Notes: generated by a model from the sequence alone, not told the origin. DNA of 64,000 nucleotides from Lentzea sp. NEAU-D7 (GCF_026242055.1 NZ_JAPJDL010000008.1:186001-250000), one strand, 5' to 3'. Positions 50,011 to 57,934 are shown, counted from the first letter of the stretch. Program-made: numbers and translations.

Positions 50011-50071
50011 GTTGTGGCGTCTGCAAGTGCAGCCGGCCTGCCCGTTGGCTGCGACTTGCAGACGCGCCAAC
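50011..50071. repeat. Long imperfect inverted repeat
   Basis: Left arm core GCGTCTGCAAGT plus GCAGCC (50018-50035) pairs with GGCTGC, one bulged G, and ACTTGCAGACGC (50047-50065). Outside, GTTG (50011-50014) can pair with CAAC (50068-50071). The stem is at least 18 bp with an 11-base loop. It lies between the two dif-like sites. It could be a terminator, a structured RNA or a folded recombination substrate. Confidence 0.6.
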
Positions 50072-50116
50072 ACGGGCGTTGCGGCCCCTTCCGGAGCGAT
50101 CTTCGCAGGTCGCCGT

Positions 50117-50144
50117 TTCGCCGATAATCTACATTATGTCAAGT
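50117..50144. other. dif: Putative dif site (Xer chromosome dimer resolution)
   Basis: 28 bp in classic Xer layout: left (XerC-type) arm TTCGCCGATAA (50117-50127), 6-bp centre TCTACA, right (XerD-type) arm TTATGTCAAGT (50134-50144). The right arm differs from the E. coli XerD arm TTATGTTAAAT at only two of 11 positions, and the inner dyad ATAAT-N4-ATTAT is intact. It is in a gene-free stretch of a circular-type chromosome context, as expected for dif in the terminus. The 242 bp after it up to the DUF664 gene hold only a small hairpin. Confidence 0.75.
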
Positions 50145-50162
50145 AACGTGGATCCGGCCGCC

Positions 50163-50177
50163 GGGAGACGCTCTCCC
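50163..50177. repeat. Short hairpin after dif
   Basis: Arms GGGAGA (50163-50168) and TCTCCC (50172-50177) around CGC. Role unknown. From here to 50386 I see no gene or clear site. Confidence 0.35.
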
Positions 50178-50386
50178 GCCGCCCCCGGCGCCGCTCACGC
50201 CCCAAGTCCGCTTCCTCGGCCGTCGCACGGCGCTTCCGCACCCCGCTGTCGTCAGGTCGTCGGGACGCCCGCCGCTCCATGGCCGGTTTTCCCGAGGCAG
50301 CCATGGAGCCGGTGTCCGCGAGCACCCGCTCCTGGCGACCTCGTGGCCTTACGTCACCGTGGCGATAGATGGCAGGGTGCTCGCTC

Positions 50387-50881
50387 ATGATCGATGAGTT
50401 CGCCAAGGACTACCTGCACGGCGATCTGCGCGAGTTGCGCGAGGTGATGCTGTGGAAGCTCGAGGGCGTGCCCGATGTGGACGCGCGGCGTCCTTTGACG
50501 GCTTCGGGGACGAACTTGCTGGGGTTGGTGAAGCACCTGGCGCTGTCGGAGTCGCGGTACTTCGGTGAGGTGTTCGGCCGGCCGTTCCCCGAGCCGTTGC
50601 CCCGGTGGGACGACTTGGCGGCGCGCGGGTCGGACATGCGGGCGGACGAGTCGGAGTCGCGTGAGGAGATCGTGGGTCGCTATCGGCGTGTGTGGGCGCA
50701 TTCGGATGCGACGATTTCTGCGCTTGCGGTGGATTCGCCTGGTCATGTGCCGTGGTGGCCGCGTCCTGAGGTGATGTTGTTCAACGTGCTGGTGCACGTG
50801 GTGACGGAGACCGCGCGGCATGCCGGGCACGCGGACATCTTGCGGGAGCAGCTCGACGGTGCGACCGGTGAGGGGCGTTGA
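50387..50881 (+). CDS. DUF664/DinB-superfamily protein (copy 3)
   Basis: 164 residues from ATG 50387 (an in-frame ATG at 50369 is possible). Same fold and blocks as the pair at 29039-30213 (VMLWKLEGVPDVDARRPLTA, LLGLVKHLALSESRYFGEVF, TARHAGHADILREQLDG) but shorter at the C-terminus. Putative metal ligands are the His of LVKHLAL and of RHAGHAD. First gene right of the dif site. Function unknown. Confidence 0.85.
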   Translation: MIDEFAKDYLHGDLRELREVMLWKLEGVPDVDARRPLTASGTNLLGLVKHLALSESRYFGEVFGRPFPEPLPRWDDLAARGSDMRADESESREEIVGRYRRVWAHSDATISALAVDSPGHVPWWPRPEVMLFNVLVHVVTETARHAGHADILREQLDGATGEGR

Positions 50882-50946
50882 GGGCTGTTTCCGCTGCTCC
50901 TCCGCGTTGAAATGATCTTGTCGGGGGTGCTTGCCACACTCGGGTC

Positions 50947-51741
50947 ATGCGCTATGCGATCTATGTGCCGTCGTTCGGTTCGTCGCTGGGTGATCCGTCC
51001 GTGCTGGTGTCGCTCGCCGTGGAGGCGGAGGCGGCGGGGTGGGACGGGTTCTTCCTGTGGGACCACGTGGTGGTGCCGGGTGAGCCTGTCGTCTCGGATG
51101 TGTGGGTGACGTTGGGTGCTGTGGCGGCGCGGACGTCGAGGGTTTCGCTGGGGCCGTTGGTGACGTCGCTGGGGCGTCGGCGTCCGTGGAAGGTGGCGTT
51201 GGAGGCGTCGACGTTGCAGCGGTTGTCGGGTGGGCGGCTGGTGCTCGGGGTGGGTGCGGGTGTGCCGCAGGACTACTCCCCCTTCGGCGAGCGCGGGTCG
51301 CGTGCGGAGGCGATGTCGGAGGGTGTGGGGTTGGTGCGGGCGTTGTTGTCGGGTGCCGAGGTGGAGCACCACGGTGCGTTGTTCGACGTGTCGGGGGTGC
51401 GGTTTTCGCCGGTGGAGGTGCCGATCTGGGTGGGTGGGAGCTGGCCGCGGTCGTCGCCGTTTCGTGCGGCGGAGCATGCGGCGGGTGTGGTGCCGGCGAC
51501 GTTCGGGCCTGATGGTCTGGTGGTGCTCTCCCCCGCGGATGCCGCCCGGTTGAAGGCGGATTTCGTGGCGTCGGGTGGTCGGGCCGATGGTGATGTCGTG
51601 TTGTGGGGCGGTGCCGTGTTACCGGAGGCGGGTGAGTACGAGGCGGCCGGTGTGACGTGGATGCTGACCGATGGTGGTGCGCGGGGGCTTGATGAGTTGC
51701 GGGCGTTCGTGGCTGCCGGTCCCCCGCGTTCAGGTGTGTAG
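50947..51741 (+). CDS. Luciferase-like (LLM class) flavin/F420 oxidoreductase
   Basis: 264 residues. LLM TIM-barrel features: YAIYVPSFGSSLGDPSVLVSLAVEAEAAGWDGFFLWDHVV, WVTLGAVAARTSRVSLGPLVT, LERLS-type LQRLSGGRLVLGVGAG. In actinomycetes most such proteins use F420; FMN cannot be excluded. Substrate unknown. Its end overlaps the convergent TetR gene by 12 bp. It follows the DUF664 gene after 65 bp. Confidence 0.88.
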   Translation: MRYAIYVPSFGSSLGDPSVLVSLAVEAEAAGWDGFFLWDHVVVPGEPVVSDVWVTLGAVAARTSRVSLGPLVTSLGRRRPWKVALEASTLQRLSGGRLVLGVGAGVPQDYSPFGERGSRAEAMSEGVGLVRALLSGAEVEHHGALFDVSGVRFSPVEVPIWVGGSWPRSSPFRAAEHAAGVVPATFGPDGLVVLSPADAARLKADFVASGGRADGDVVLWGGAVLPEAGEYEAAGVTWMLTDGGARGLDELRAFVAAGPPRSGV

Positions 51742-52290
51742 GCCTCGGAGCAGTGTGTCGAGGTAGCGGCGTGCGGTGGTGAGTCGTTCGGCGGGGCCGG
51801 CGCTGTGGACGTAGGTGGCGTAGGCGATGCCGCACATGAGCGGTACGAGGTCCGCGTCGTCGACGTCGGGGCGGACGGCTCCGGCTTCGCGTGCGCGGGC
51901 GAGCAGTTTGGCGCCGGTGTCGAGGATCTGTGCTTTGAGTTCGGTGGTGCGTGGGAGCACGTCCTGGGTGGCGGCGGCGACTTTGACGAGTGCGGGGTCG
52001 GTGACCTGGCCTTCGACGACCTTGGTGAGGAAGTCGGCGAAGGCGGTCCAGGGGTCGTCGTGGGTGAGGCCTTGTTCGCCGCGGCCGGCGAGTGCTTCGA
52101 GGCAGGGGGTGGCGACGGTTTCGAGGAGTGCTTCGGTGGTCGGGAAGTGCCGGTAGACCGTGCCGACGCCGAGTCCTGCGCGGCGGGCGACGTCGTTGAG
52201 TTGCAGCGGGGTGCCTTCGTCGACGAGTTCTCTGGCGACGGTGAGGATGTGCTCCCAGTTGCGGGCGGCGTCCTTTCGCTGCGGGGTCAT
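51730..52290 (-). CDS. TetR family transcriptional regulator
   Basis: 186 residues from the ATG at 52290 (an ATG at 52317 would overlap the SDR gene by 17 bp). HTH: HILTVARELVDEGTPLQLNDVARRAGLGVGTVYRHFPTTEALL. The C-terminal domain resembles the SBP-type TetR group. It is the second gene of an operon with the SDR gene. Sites CGGAT-N5-ATCCG before the operon and before cadD-like are its likely targets. Confidence 0.9.
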   Translation of the reverse strand: MTPQRKDAARNWEHILTVARELVDEGTPLQLNDVARRAGLGVGTVYRHFPTTEALLETVATPCLEALAGRGEQGLTHDDPWTAFADFLTKVVEGQVTDPALVKVAAATQDVLPRTTELKAQILDTGAKLLARAREAGAVRPDVDDADLVPLMCGIAYATYVHSAGPAERLTTARRYLDTLLRGLHT

Positions 52291-52300
52291 GTGTTCCAGA

Positions 52301-53167
52301 CTAATTGGATATGCCATCCGGTACGTGGCCGAGTGGTGCGTGGCGCTGGCTGAGTCGGCGCACGGCGTGCTGGACGCGTGGGTCGGCCGCGGCGCGGTGG
52401 GGGGTGACCGGGGTGGCGCGGGGGCCGATGACGGTGCCGGTGGCGAGTGTGTCGTCGGTGGCGGCGCGGATCGAAGGGCGTGCGGCGGTGGAGGCGGGTC
52501 CGGAGGTCGATCGTTCGAAGGTGCGGCGTACGAGTGGCCAGAGCAGTCGCAGGCCGGGTGACACGATCTTGGGTGAGCGCAGGGTGCCGTCGGTCATGTC
52601 GGTGGCGGCGCCGCCGGGGTCGGCGGCGAGCACGGTCACGGTGGTCTGTCGCTGGGCGAGGTCGAGGGTGTAGGCGAGGTTGGCGAGCTTGGCTCGTCCG
52701 TACCAGTGGAAGCCGTAGTAGCCGCCGGGTGGTTCGGTGTCGTCGAAGACCTTCTTGGCGGCGGTGACGGCGCCGGAGGTCACGTTCACGACGCGTCCGG
52801 TCAGCACCGGCAGCAGGGATTCGGTGAGCAGGTAGGGCGAGAGGTGGTTGACGACGAAGGAGGCTTCGACGCCGTCGATGCGGGTGTGGTCGGGGTACAT
52901 GGCGCCGACGTTGTTGACGAGTACGTCCAGTTGCCCCTCGGCGGCGATCTGTGCGGCGAGTGCGCGTACTTCGTCGAGTTTGGAGAGGTCGGCACGCAGG
53001 TACCGTGCGGGCTCCCCTCCCCTGGCGTTGATCGTGTCGACGGCTCGTGCGCCTCGTTCGGGGTTGCGGCCGACGACGGTGACGGCGTAGCCGGCTTCGG
53101 TGAGTCCGAGGGCTGTCTCCAGCCCGATGCCTCCGGTTCCCGCGGTGATCACTGCTCTGCGTGCCAT
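52301..53167 (-). CDS. Short-chain dehydrogenase/reductase
   Basis: 288 residues from the ATG at 53167 with GGGGAG upstream. Cofactor motif ITAGTGGIGLETALGLTEAG, NNVGAMYP (NNAG variant), and the catalytic YxxxK as WYGRAKLAN. C-terminal region long and variable. Probably oxidises or reduces a small carbonyl or alcohol. First gene of an operon with the TetR gene; divergent from the CadD-like gene with two operator-like dyads in the 93-bp gap. Confidence 0.9.
   Translation of the reverse strand: MARRAVITAGTGGIGLETALGLTEAGYAVTVVGRNPERGARAVDTINARGGEPARYLRADLSKLDEVRALAAQIAAEGQLDVLVNNVGAMYPDHTRIDGVEASFVVNHLSPYLLTESLLPVLTGRVVNVTSGAVTAAKKVFDDTEPPGGYYGFHWYGRAKLANLAYTLDLAQRQTTVTVLAADPGGAATDMTDGTLRSPKIVSPGLRLLWPLVRRTFERSTSGPASTAARPSIRAATDDTLATGTVIGPRATPVTPHRAAADPRVQHAVRRLSQRHAPLGHVPDGISN
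52306..52320. promoter_or_regulatory. Degenerate third copy of the CGGAT-N5-ATCCG site
   Basis: TGGAT-N5-ATCCG, one mismatch from the two sites upstream of the SDR gene. It lies at the SDR stop and just before the TetR start, so it could let the repressor control its own expression separately. Confidence 0.3.
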
Positions 53168-53181
53168 GACACTCCCCAATC

Positions 53182-53236
53182 CGGATAGGTGATCCGCTTT
53201 GTGGCCACGCTAGCACACATGCGGATTAGCTATCCG
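53182..53236. promoter_or_regulatory. Twin CGGAT-N5-ATCCG operators
   Basis: CGGATAGGTGATCCG (53182-53196) and CGGATTAGCTATCCG (53222-53236) are 15-bp dyads with identical arms, 40 bases apart centre to centre. One is at the SDR start, the other just before the CadD-like gene. Probable sites of the TetR protein of this cluster. Confidence 0.7.
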
Positions 53237-53260
53237 TTTCACGCGGGCGAGAATGCCGCT

Positions 53261-53812
53261 GTGGATCTCGGGGTGATCGGCCAGGCGGCGGGCATGTTCG
53301 CGGTGACGAACGTCGACGACCTGGTGCTCCTCGCGCTGTTCTTCGCGCGGGCGAGGTCGGCCTGGCAGGTGGTGACGGCCCAGTACCTGGGCTTCACCGC
53401 CATCCTGGCGCTGGCCGTGGTCGGCGCGCTGGGGGCGTCCCTGCTTCCCGCCCACTTCCGCCCGTGGCTGGGGCTGATCCCCCTGGCGCTCGGCCTCAAG
53501 GCCGCGTGGTCGCTGTGGCGGGGCACGGATCACGAGGACGAGCCGGACGCCGCTCCCGGTGTTCTCGCGATGGCCGGTGTGACCCTGGCCAACGGCGGCG
53601 ACAACATCGGCGTCTACGTGCCGGTCTTCACCGTGACGGACTCGCTGTGGGTCTACGTCGTGGTGTTCCTGCTGCTGGTCGGCGTGTGGTGCCTGGCGGG
53701 GTGGTTCCTGGCCTCCCGTCAGGTGGTGGCGAAGGCGCTCGCCAGGTGGGGCCACGTCGCGTTGCCGGTCGTGCTGGTCGTGATTGGTCTTTTGGTGGTG
53801 TTCTCGGGATGA
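53261..53812 (+). CDS. CadD-type cadmium resistance transporter
   Basis: 183 residues from the GTG at 53261. Family motifs TNVDDLVLLALFFARAR and NGGDNIGVYVPVF with about five TM segments. In Gram-positive bacteria CadD proteins export cadmium or related cations. It is divergent from an SDR/TetR operon, an unusual partner; the shared dyads suggest one regulator, so the inducer may be a metal or an organic compound. Followed 29 bp later by the NACHT gene. Confidence 0.85.
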   Translation: MDLGVIGQAAGMFAVTNVDDLVLLALFFARARSAWQVVTAQYLGFTAILALAVVGALGASLLPAHFRPWLGLIPLALGLKAAWSLWRGTDHEDEPDAAPGVLAMAGVTLANGGDNIGVYVPVFTVTDSLWVYVVVFLLLVGVWCLAGWFLASRQVVAKALARWGHVALPVVLVVIGLLVVFSG

Positions 53813-53841
53813 GCACGCGCAAGATCAGGTAGACACTTCCG

Positions 53842-56757
53842 GTGAGCAGGACCTACAGCTACAGCTACGTCGACGCGGTGAAGATCCTCGGTGGCCAGAA
53901 CCACCCGGTGGTCGCCGCCATGGACAAGGTGCTCGGCGGCGCGCTGCTGGTGGGGTCGCTGGGGCTGGGACAGGTGCTGGACCTGTTCGACGCCAAGCCC
54001 GACTTCGCCCGGCTGTTCTCCGAACTCGTCACGAAGGTGTCGGAGAAGCGCCGTGGTCTCAACCGCTACGACCGCACGCAACGCCTGTACGCAGCGCACT
54101 CGGTCGTCGTGATGACCGCGTACTTCGAGGCGCTGCGGGAGCTCGAGCTGCCGTTCTCGTTCTCCGCGGACGACGAGAACCTCCTGGACTCCGGGAACCC
54201 GTTCGACAAGCCGTTGCCGATGCCGTCGGCCGGCCTGAGCCACGAGGCGAACCTGGTCTCGATCCGCACCTTCTACGAGGCGTTGAACCAGGACCTCGAG
54301 TGGGTCACGACGGGATCGGCGACGTGGGACCGGCTCACCGCGGCGGAGCAGGAGCGGACGTTCGCGTCGTACCGGGTGCTGCCCGATCGGGCGGTCCGGC
54401 GCTACCAGGAGCTCTTCCGGCAGCTCGCGGTCGACTGTCCGGAGGTGGCTTTCTGGTCCTCGATGGAGGACCACAGGGCCACCAGGTTGGCGCTCGCGCG
54501 GCTCGAGGACGTGCTGCGCGAGATGACGGCCGTGCGGGTCGAGGACGTGCGGCTGACGGAGCTGGCCGCGGTGTACTCCGCGGCGTTGCGACGGCCGCTG
54601 GTCCCCTCCGGGGGCGGGTCCCGGATCCCGGCGCTCGGTGAGGCGTACGTCGACCCGCGGTTCCAGCTGCTGGTGGACAGTGGCCGCGAGACGGTGCCCG
54701 CGACGGCCGAGTACTGGAGCGACATGCCGGAGCGGACCGACCTCTACGCTTACCTGGCGGGCCGTCTGACGTCGGTGGAGGCCTGGTTCGCGCCATTGCT
54801 GGTGCTGGGCGATCCCGGGTCGGGCAAGTCGGTGCTCACGGAGATGATGGCGGCGCGGTTGTCGGCCGCGGGAACGCCCGTCGTGCGGGTGGAGCTGAGG
54901 AACGTGCCGGCCGACTCGGACGTGCGGCAGCAGATCGAGCACGGTCTGCAGCGGTTGCTCGACGAGCCCGTCGGCTGGGCCGCCTTCTCCCGCGCCACCG
55001 GGGGTTCGGTGCCCGTGGTGGTCCTGGACGGTCTGGACGAGCTGATGCAGGCGACGGGCGTGAGCCAGAACCGGTACCTGACCGCGGTCGCGGAGCTCCA
55101 GCAGGACCTGGCCGACAAGCGACGGCCGGCCGCGTTCGTGGTGACGAGCAGGTTGAGCGTGTGCGCGGGGCTCGCGTTGCCCGCGATGTCGCACGTGGTG
55201 CGGTTGCTGCCGTTCTCCGAAGACCAGGTGCGCCAGTGGCTGGAGGTGTGGAACGCGGGTGGCTCGCCGCTGCCGGCCGAGGTGGCGCTGGAGTACCCGG
55301 AGCTGGCCGAGCAGCCGCTGCTGTTGCTGATGCTGGCGTTGTACGACGCGGTGGACGGGGCGTTGCGGCGCGACCACCAGCAGATCAGCCGGGGGCAGCT
55401 CTACGAGCGGCTGCTGGGGCGGTTCGCCCGGCGTGAGGTCGAGAAGTCACCCGTCGAGCGCACCGAGGAGGACCTGGACTCCGATGTCGAGTTCGAGCTG
55501 GACCGGTTGTCGGTGGTGGCGCTCGCGATGTTCAACCGCGGCGTGCAGTGGGTGACCGGGGACCAGGTGACGGCTGACCTCGCCGCGCTGCTCGAGGTCG
55601 GCTCGGCGGACAGGTCCGTGGGTGCGCGCACTCCCCTGTCCTCCGGTGACCTGGCGCTGGGGCGGTTCTTCTTCGTGCAGAAGACGGAGGCGGTGCGGGG
55701 CGACGACACGAAGCTCGCGACCTACGAGTTCCTGCACGCCACCTTCGGCGAGTACCTGGTGGCGCGGTTCATCTGGCGGACGCTGACGGAGCTGGCGCGC
55801 GAGGACGCGGCCAGGTCGCGGCGCAAGACCACCGTGGACGACACCGAGCTGTACGCGGTGCTGTCGTTCATGGCGCTGACCACGAGCAAGCCGCTGCTGG
55901 ACTTCCTGCGGGAGTTCGCGGACGACGACCGGATGTTCGACATGCTGGTGCGGCTGCTGGAGACGAGAGACGACCGCCGCGTGGCACGGTCGGCGTACGA
56001 GCCGGTCCCGCTGCCGGACTCGGCGAGGGAGGCGAAGTACGCGGCGAACCTGGTGGCCTTGACGTTGGTGTTGCGGGACAGGGTGTACGCGCCCGATCTG
56101 CGGTTCAGCGTCGACGACTGGAGGCGGGCGACGCTGTTCTGGAAGTCGCGGTTGTCCGCCGCGGAGTGGGCGAGCTTCGTGCGGTGCGTGTGGATGACGC
56201 GGGACCGCGAGCAGCACTTCTACCTGAGCCTGCACAAGGGAGCAGGAGCCGAGGCGGATCCGGGCTGGCTGCTGATGTCGGAGCCGTACGTGACCCTGGA
56301 CGAGGTCAGCCTGACCTGGCGGGACGCGATGCGGCCCTTGACGTCCGCGTATTCGATCGATGACGCGATCACCCTCGTCGAGCTGGCCGCGACACCCGTG
56401 TCGAGGTGTGTGCCGGTGCTGCGACGGCTGGTCGATGACTCCTTGCGGCATCGCGAGGCCTGTGCTCGCATCGGGGTCGGTGGCGACGACCTGGCGATCC
56501 TCTCGGCCTTCGCGGAGGAGTGGGACTACGGCAGCGTCCCGGTGCTGGAAGCGTGGTTGCGGCTGCACGAGCGCGGCTTCCGGTTCCCGGCCGGGCGCGC
56601 CTACCTCTCCACGGAGGAGTTGCTTCCCGTCGTCTCCGGTCACGGGCTCGCGGAACGACCGGATCTGGTCAAGCGGGCCAAGGCGGCGGCGGTTGACCTG
56701 GGTCTCGTATGGCCGCCGACAGTGAACCGGCGATCGCGGTCAGGTCCTGATCGCTGA
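53842..56757 (+). CDS. NACHT-domain STAND ATPase (NNH7-type), candidate defense protein
   Basis: 971 residues from a GTG at 53842. N-terminal about 290 residues are helical (VDAVKILGGQNHPVVAAMDK, YFEALRELELPFSF) and resemble the actinobacterial NACHT N-terminal helical domain 7. The NACHT ATPase follows: Walker A LGDPGSGKSVLTEM (near residue 330), Walker B VVVLDGLDELMQATG, sensor region TSRLSV and the LEVWN winged-helix start. The C-terminal 350 residues are helical, the likely sensor part. Bacterial NACHT proteins of this kind protect against phage; that role here is inferred. The 3' 89 bp overlap the convergent 56669-56935 gene. Confidence 0.85.
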   Translation: MSRTYSYSYVDAVKILGGQNHPVVAAMDKVLGGALLVGSLGLGQVLDLFDAKPDFARLFSELVTKVSEKRRGLNRYDRTQRLYAAHSVVVMTAYFEALRELELPFSFSADDENLLDSGNPFDKPLPMPSAGLSHEANLVSIRTFYEALNQDLEWVTTGSATWDRLTAAEQERTFASYRVLPDRAVRRYQELFRQLAVDCPEVAFWSSMEDHRATRLALARLEDVLREMTAVRVEDVRLTELAAVYSAALRRPLVPSGGGSRIPALGEAYVDPRFQLLVDSGRETVPATAEYWSDMPERTDLYAYLAGRLTSVEAWFAPLLVLGDPGSGKSVLTEMMAARLSAAGTPVVRVELRNVPADSDVRQQIEHGLQRLLDEPVGWAAFSRATGGSVPVVVLDGLDELMQATGVSQNRYLTAVAELQQDLADKRRPAAFVVTSRLSVCAGLALPAMSHVVRLLPFSEDQVRQWLEVWNAGGSPLPAEVALEYPELAEQPLLLLMLALYDAVDGALRRDHQQISRGQLYERLLGRFARREVEKSPVERTEEDLDSDVEFELDRLSVVALAMFNRGVQWVTGDQVTADLAALLEVGSADRSVGARTPLSSGDLALGRFFFVQKTEAVRGDDTKLATYEFLHATFGEYLVARFIWRTLTELAREDAARSRRKTTVDDTELYAVLSFMALTTSKPLLDFLREFADDDRMFDMLVRLLETRDDRRVARSAYEPVPLPDSAREAKYAANLVALTLVLRDRVYAPDLRFSVDDWRRATLFWKSRLSAAEWASFVRCVWMTRDREQHFYLSLHKGAGAEADPGWLLMSEPYVTLDEVSLTWRDAMRPLTSAYSIDDAITLVELAATPVSRCVPVLRRLVDDSLRHREACARIGVGGDDLAILSAFAEEWDYGSVPVLEAWLRLHERGFRFPAGRAYLSTEELLPVVSGHGLAERPDLVKRAKAAAVDLGLVWPPTVNRRSRSGPDR

Positions 56758-56935
56758 GGTCGCGCTCCCCCACCTTGCGCAGCACCTCGGTGCGGGAGCA
56801 CACCACCACGGCGCCGGTGTGGCCGCCCAGCTCCGCCGCGGCCACGATCTCCGTGTTCCCGTTGTGCACGACCAGGATCGGGTCGGGCGTGTCGGTGTAG
56901 AGCAGGCGCTCGATGTCACGTCCGGTGATGGCCAT
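56669..56935 (-). CDS. Small protein partner of the WYL regulator, unknown function
   Basis: 88 residues from ATG 56935, 2 bases after the WYL stop, so certainly co-transcribed. The N-terminal two thirds form an alternating beta/alpha pattern (PDPILVVHNGNTEIVAAAEL and GGHTGAVVVCSRTEVL), the rest is a helix and a Pro-rich end. No known motif. Its 3' part is antisense to the end of the NACHT gene, so the two genes may interfere in transcription. Confidence 0.7.
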   Translation of the reverse strand: MAITGRDIERLLYTDTPDPILVVHNGNTEIVAAAELGGHTGAVVVCSRTEVLRKVGERDLSDQDLTAIAGSLSAAIRDPGQPPPPWPA

Positions 56936-56937
56936 GC

Positions 56938-57882
56938 TCAGTCTTGTACGGCCCGGGCGTAGCGGGCCGCAAGAGAGCGAACGTGTTCGACGAGTTCGGG
57001 TGGTGAGGTGACTTCGAAGTCGTAGCCGAGCATGCCGATCCACACGGCCAGTGTTTCGACGGAGTCGGAGCCGGTCACGAGTTCGCAGGTGGTGTCGTCG
57101 ACGGCTTCGACGGTGCCGATGGCGGCGTGGATGCGGGCGGCGACGGCGTCGGCCGGGGCGTGGACGCGGACTCGGGCCTGGAAGCGCCAGGCGGCTTGGG
57201 TGACGCGGGAGGCGACGTAGGTGGTGGCGTCGAGGTCGCGTGGGGTGAAGCGGGGGCCGAACGGGGGCTGCGGTGGGGTGATGCGGTCGACGCGGAAGCT
57301 GCGCCAGTCCTGCTTGTCGGCGTCCCAGGCGACGAGGTACCAGCGGCGGCCCCAGTTGACGAGGCGGTGGGGTTCGACCCGGCGGCGGGTCGCGGTGCCG
57401 TCGTGGGCCTGGTAGTCGAAGCGCAGGGTGTCGCTGTCGCGGCAGGCGGCGGCGAGGGTCGAGAGCAGTTCCGGGTCCAGTGCGGGTGCCGGGGAGTCGC
57501 GGGGGACGGACTCGACCTGTTCGAGGGCGGAGACGCGGTGGCGCAGGCGGGACGGCAGGACCTGCTCCAGTTTCAGCAGGGCGCGCAGGGAGACCTCTTC
57601 GAGGCCGGTGACGGCGTTGGTGCGCAGGGCCGCGGCGACGGCGACGGCCTCGTTGTCGTCGAGCAGCAGGGGTGGGAGCTCGGCGCCGGCGCCGAGGCGG
57701 TAGCCGCCGAACGAGCCGGTGGTGGCGTTGACCGGGTAGCCGAGCTCACGCAGTCGGTCGACGTCGCGGCGGACGGTGCGGGGGCTGATCTGCAGTTCGT
57801 CGGCCAGTTCGCTGCCCTGCCAGTCGCGGCGTGACTGCAGCAGGGCGAGCAGGCGCAGCAGGCGCGCCGAGGTTTCCAACAT
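56938..57882 (-). CDS. HTH and WYL domain transcriptional regulator
   Basis: 314 residues, ATG at 57882. N-terminal HTH: ETSARLLRLLALLQSRRDWQGSELADELQISPRTVRRDVDRLRELG. WYL domain with DTLRFDYQAHDGTATRRRVEPHRLVNWGRRWYLVAWD, then a WCX C-terminus. WYL proteins near defense genes often act as their switches. The operon is convergent with the NACHT gene and divergent from the epoxide hydrolase (52 bp). Confidence 0.92.
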   Translation of the reverse strand: MLETSARLLRLLALLQSRRDWQGSELADELQISPRTVRRDVDRLRELGYPVNATTGSFGGYRLGAGAELPPLLLDDNEAVAVAAALRTNAVTGLEEVSLRALLKLEQVLPSRLRHRVSALEQVESVPRDSPAPALDPELLSTLAAACRDSDTLRFDYQAHDGTATRRRVEPHRLVNWGRRWYLVAWDADKQDWRSFRVDRITPPQPPFGPRFTPRDLDATTYVASRVTQAAWRFQARVRVHAPADAVAARIHAAIGTVEAVDDTTCELVTGSDSVETLAVWIGMLGYDFEVTSPPELVEHVRSLAARYARAVQD

Positions 57883-57934
57883 GGACCGACACTTTAGGAC
57901 AGAGGCTGGCCGCAAGGCTCGTTAGCCTCGGGTT

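Noticed and set aside
50134..50406. 90-codon minus-strand ORF right of dif
   Set aside because: Arg-rich, starts inside the DUF664 gene region and runs into the dif site; no ribosome site and no motif.
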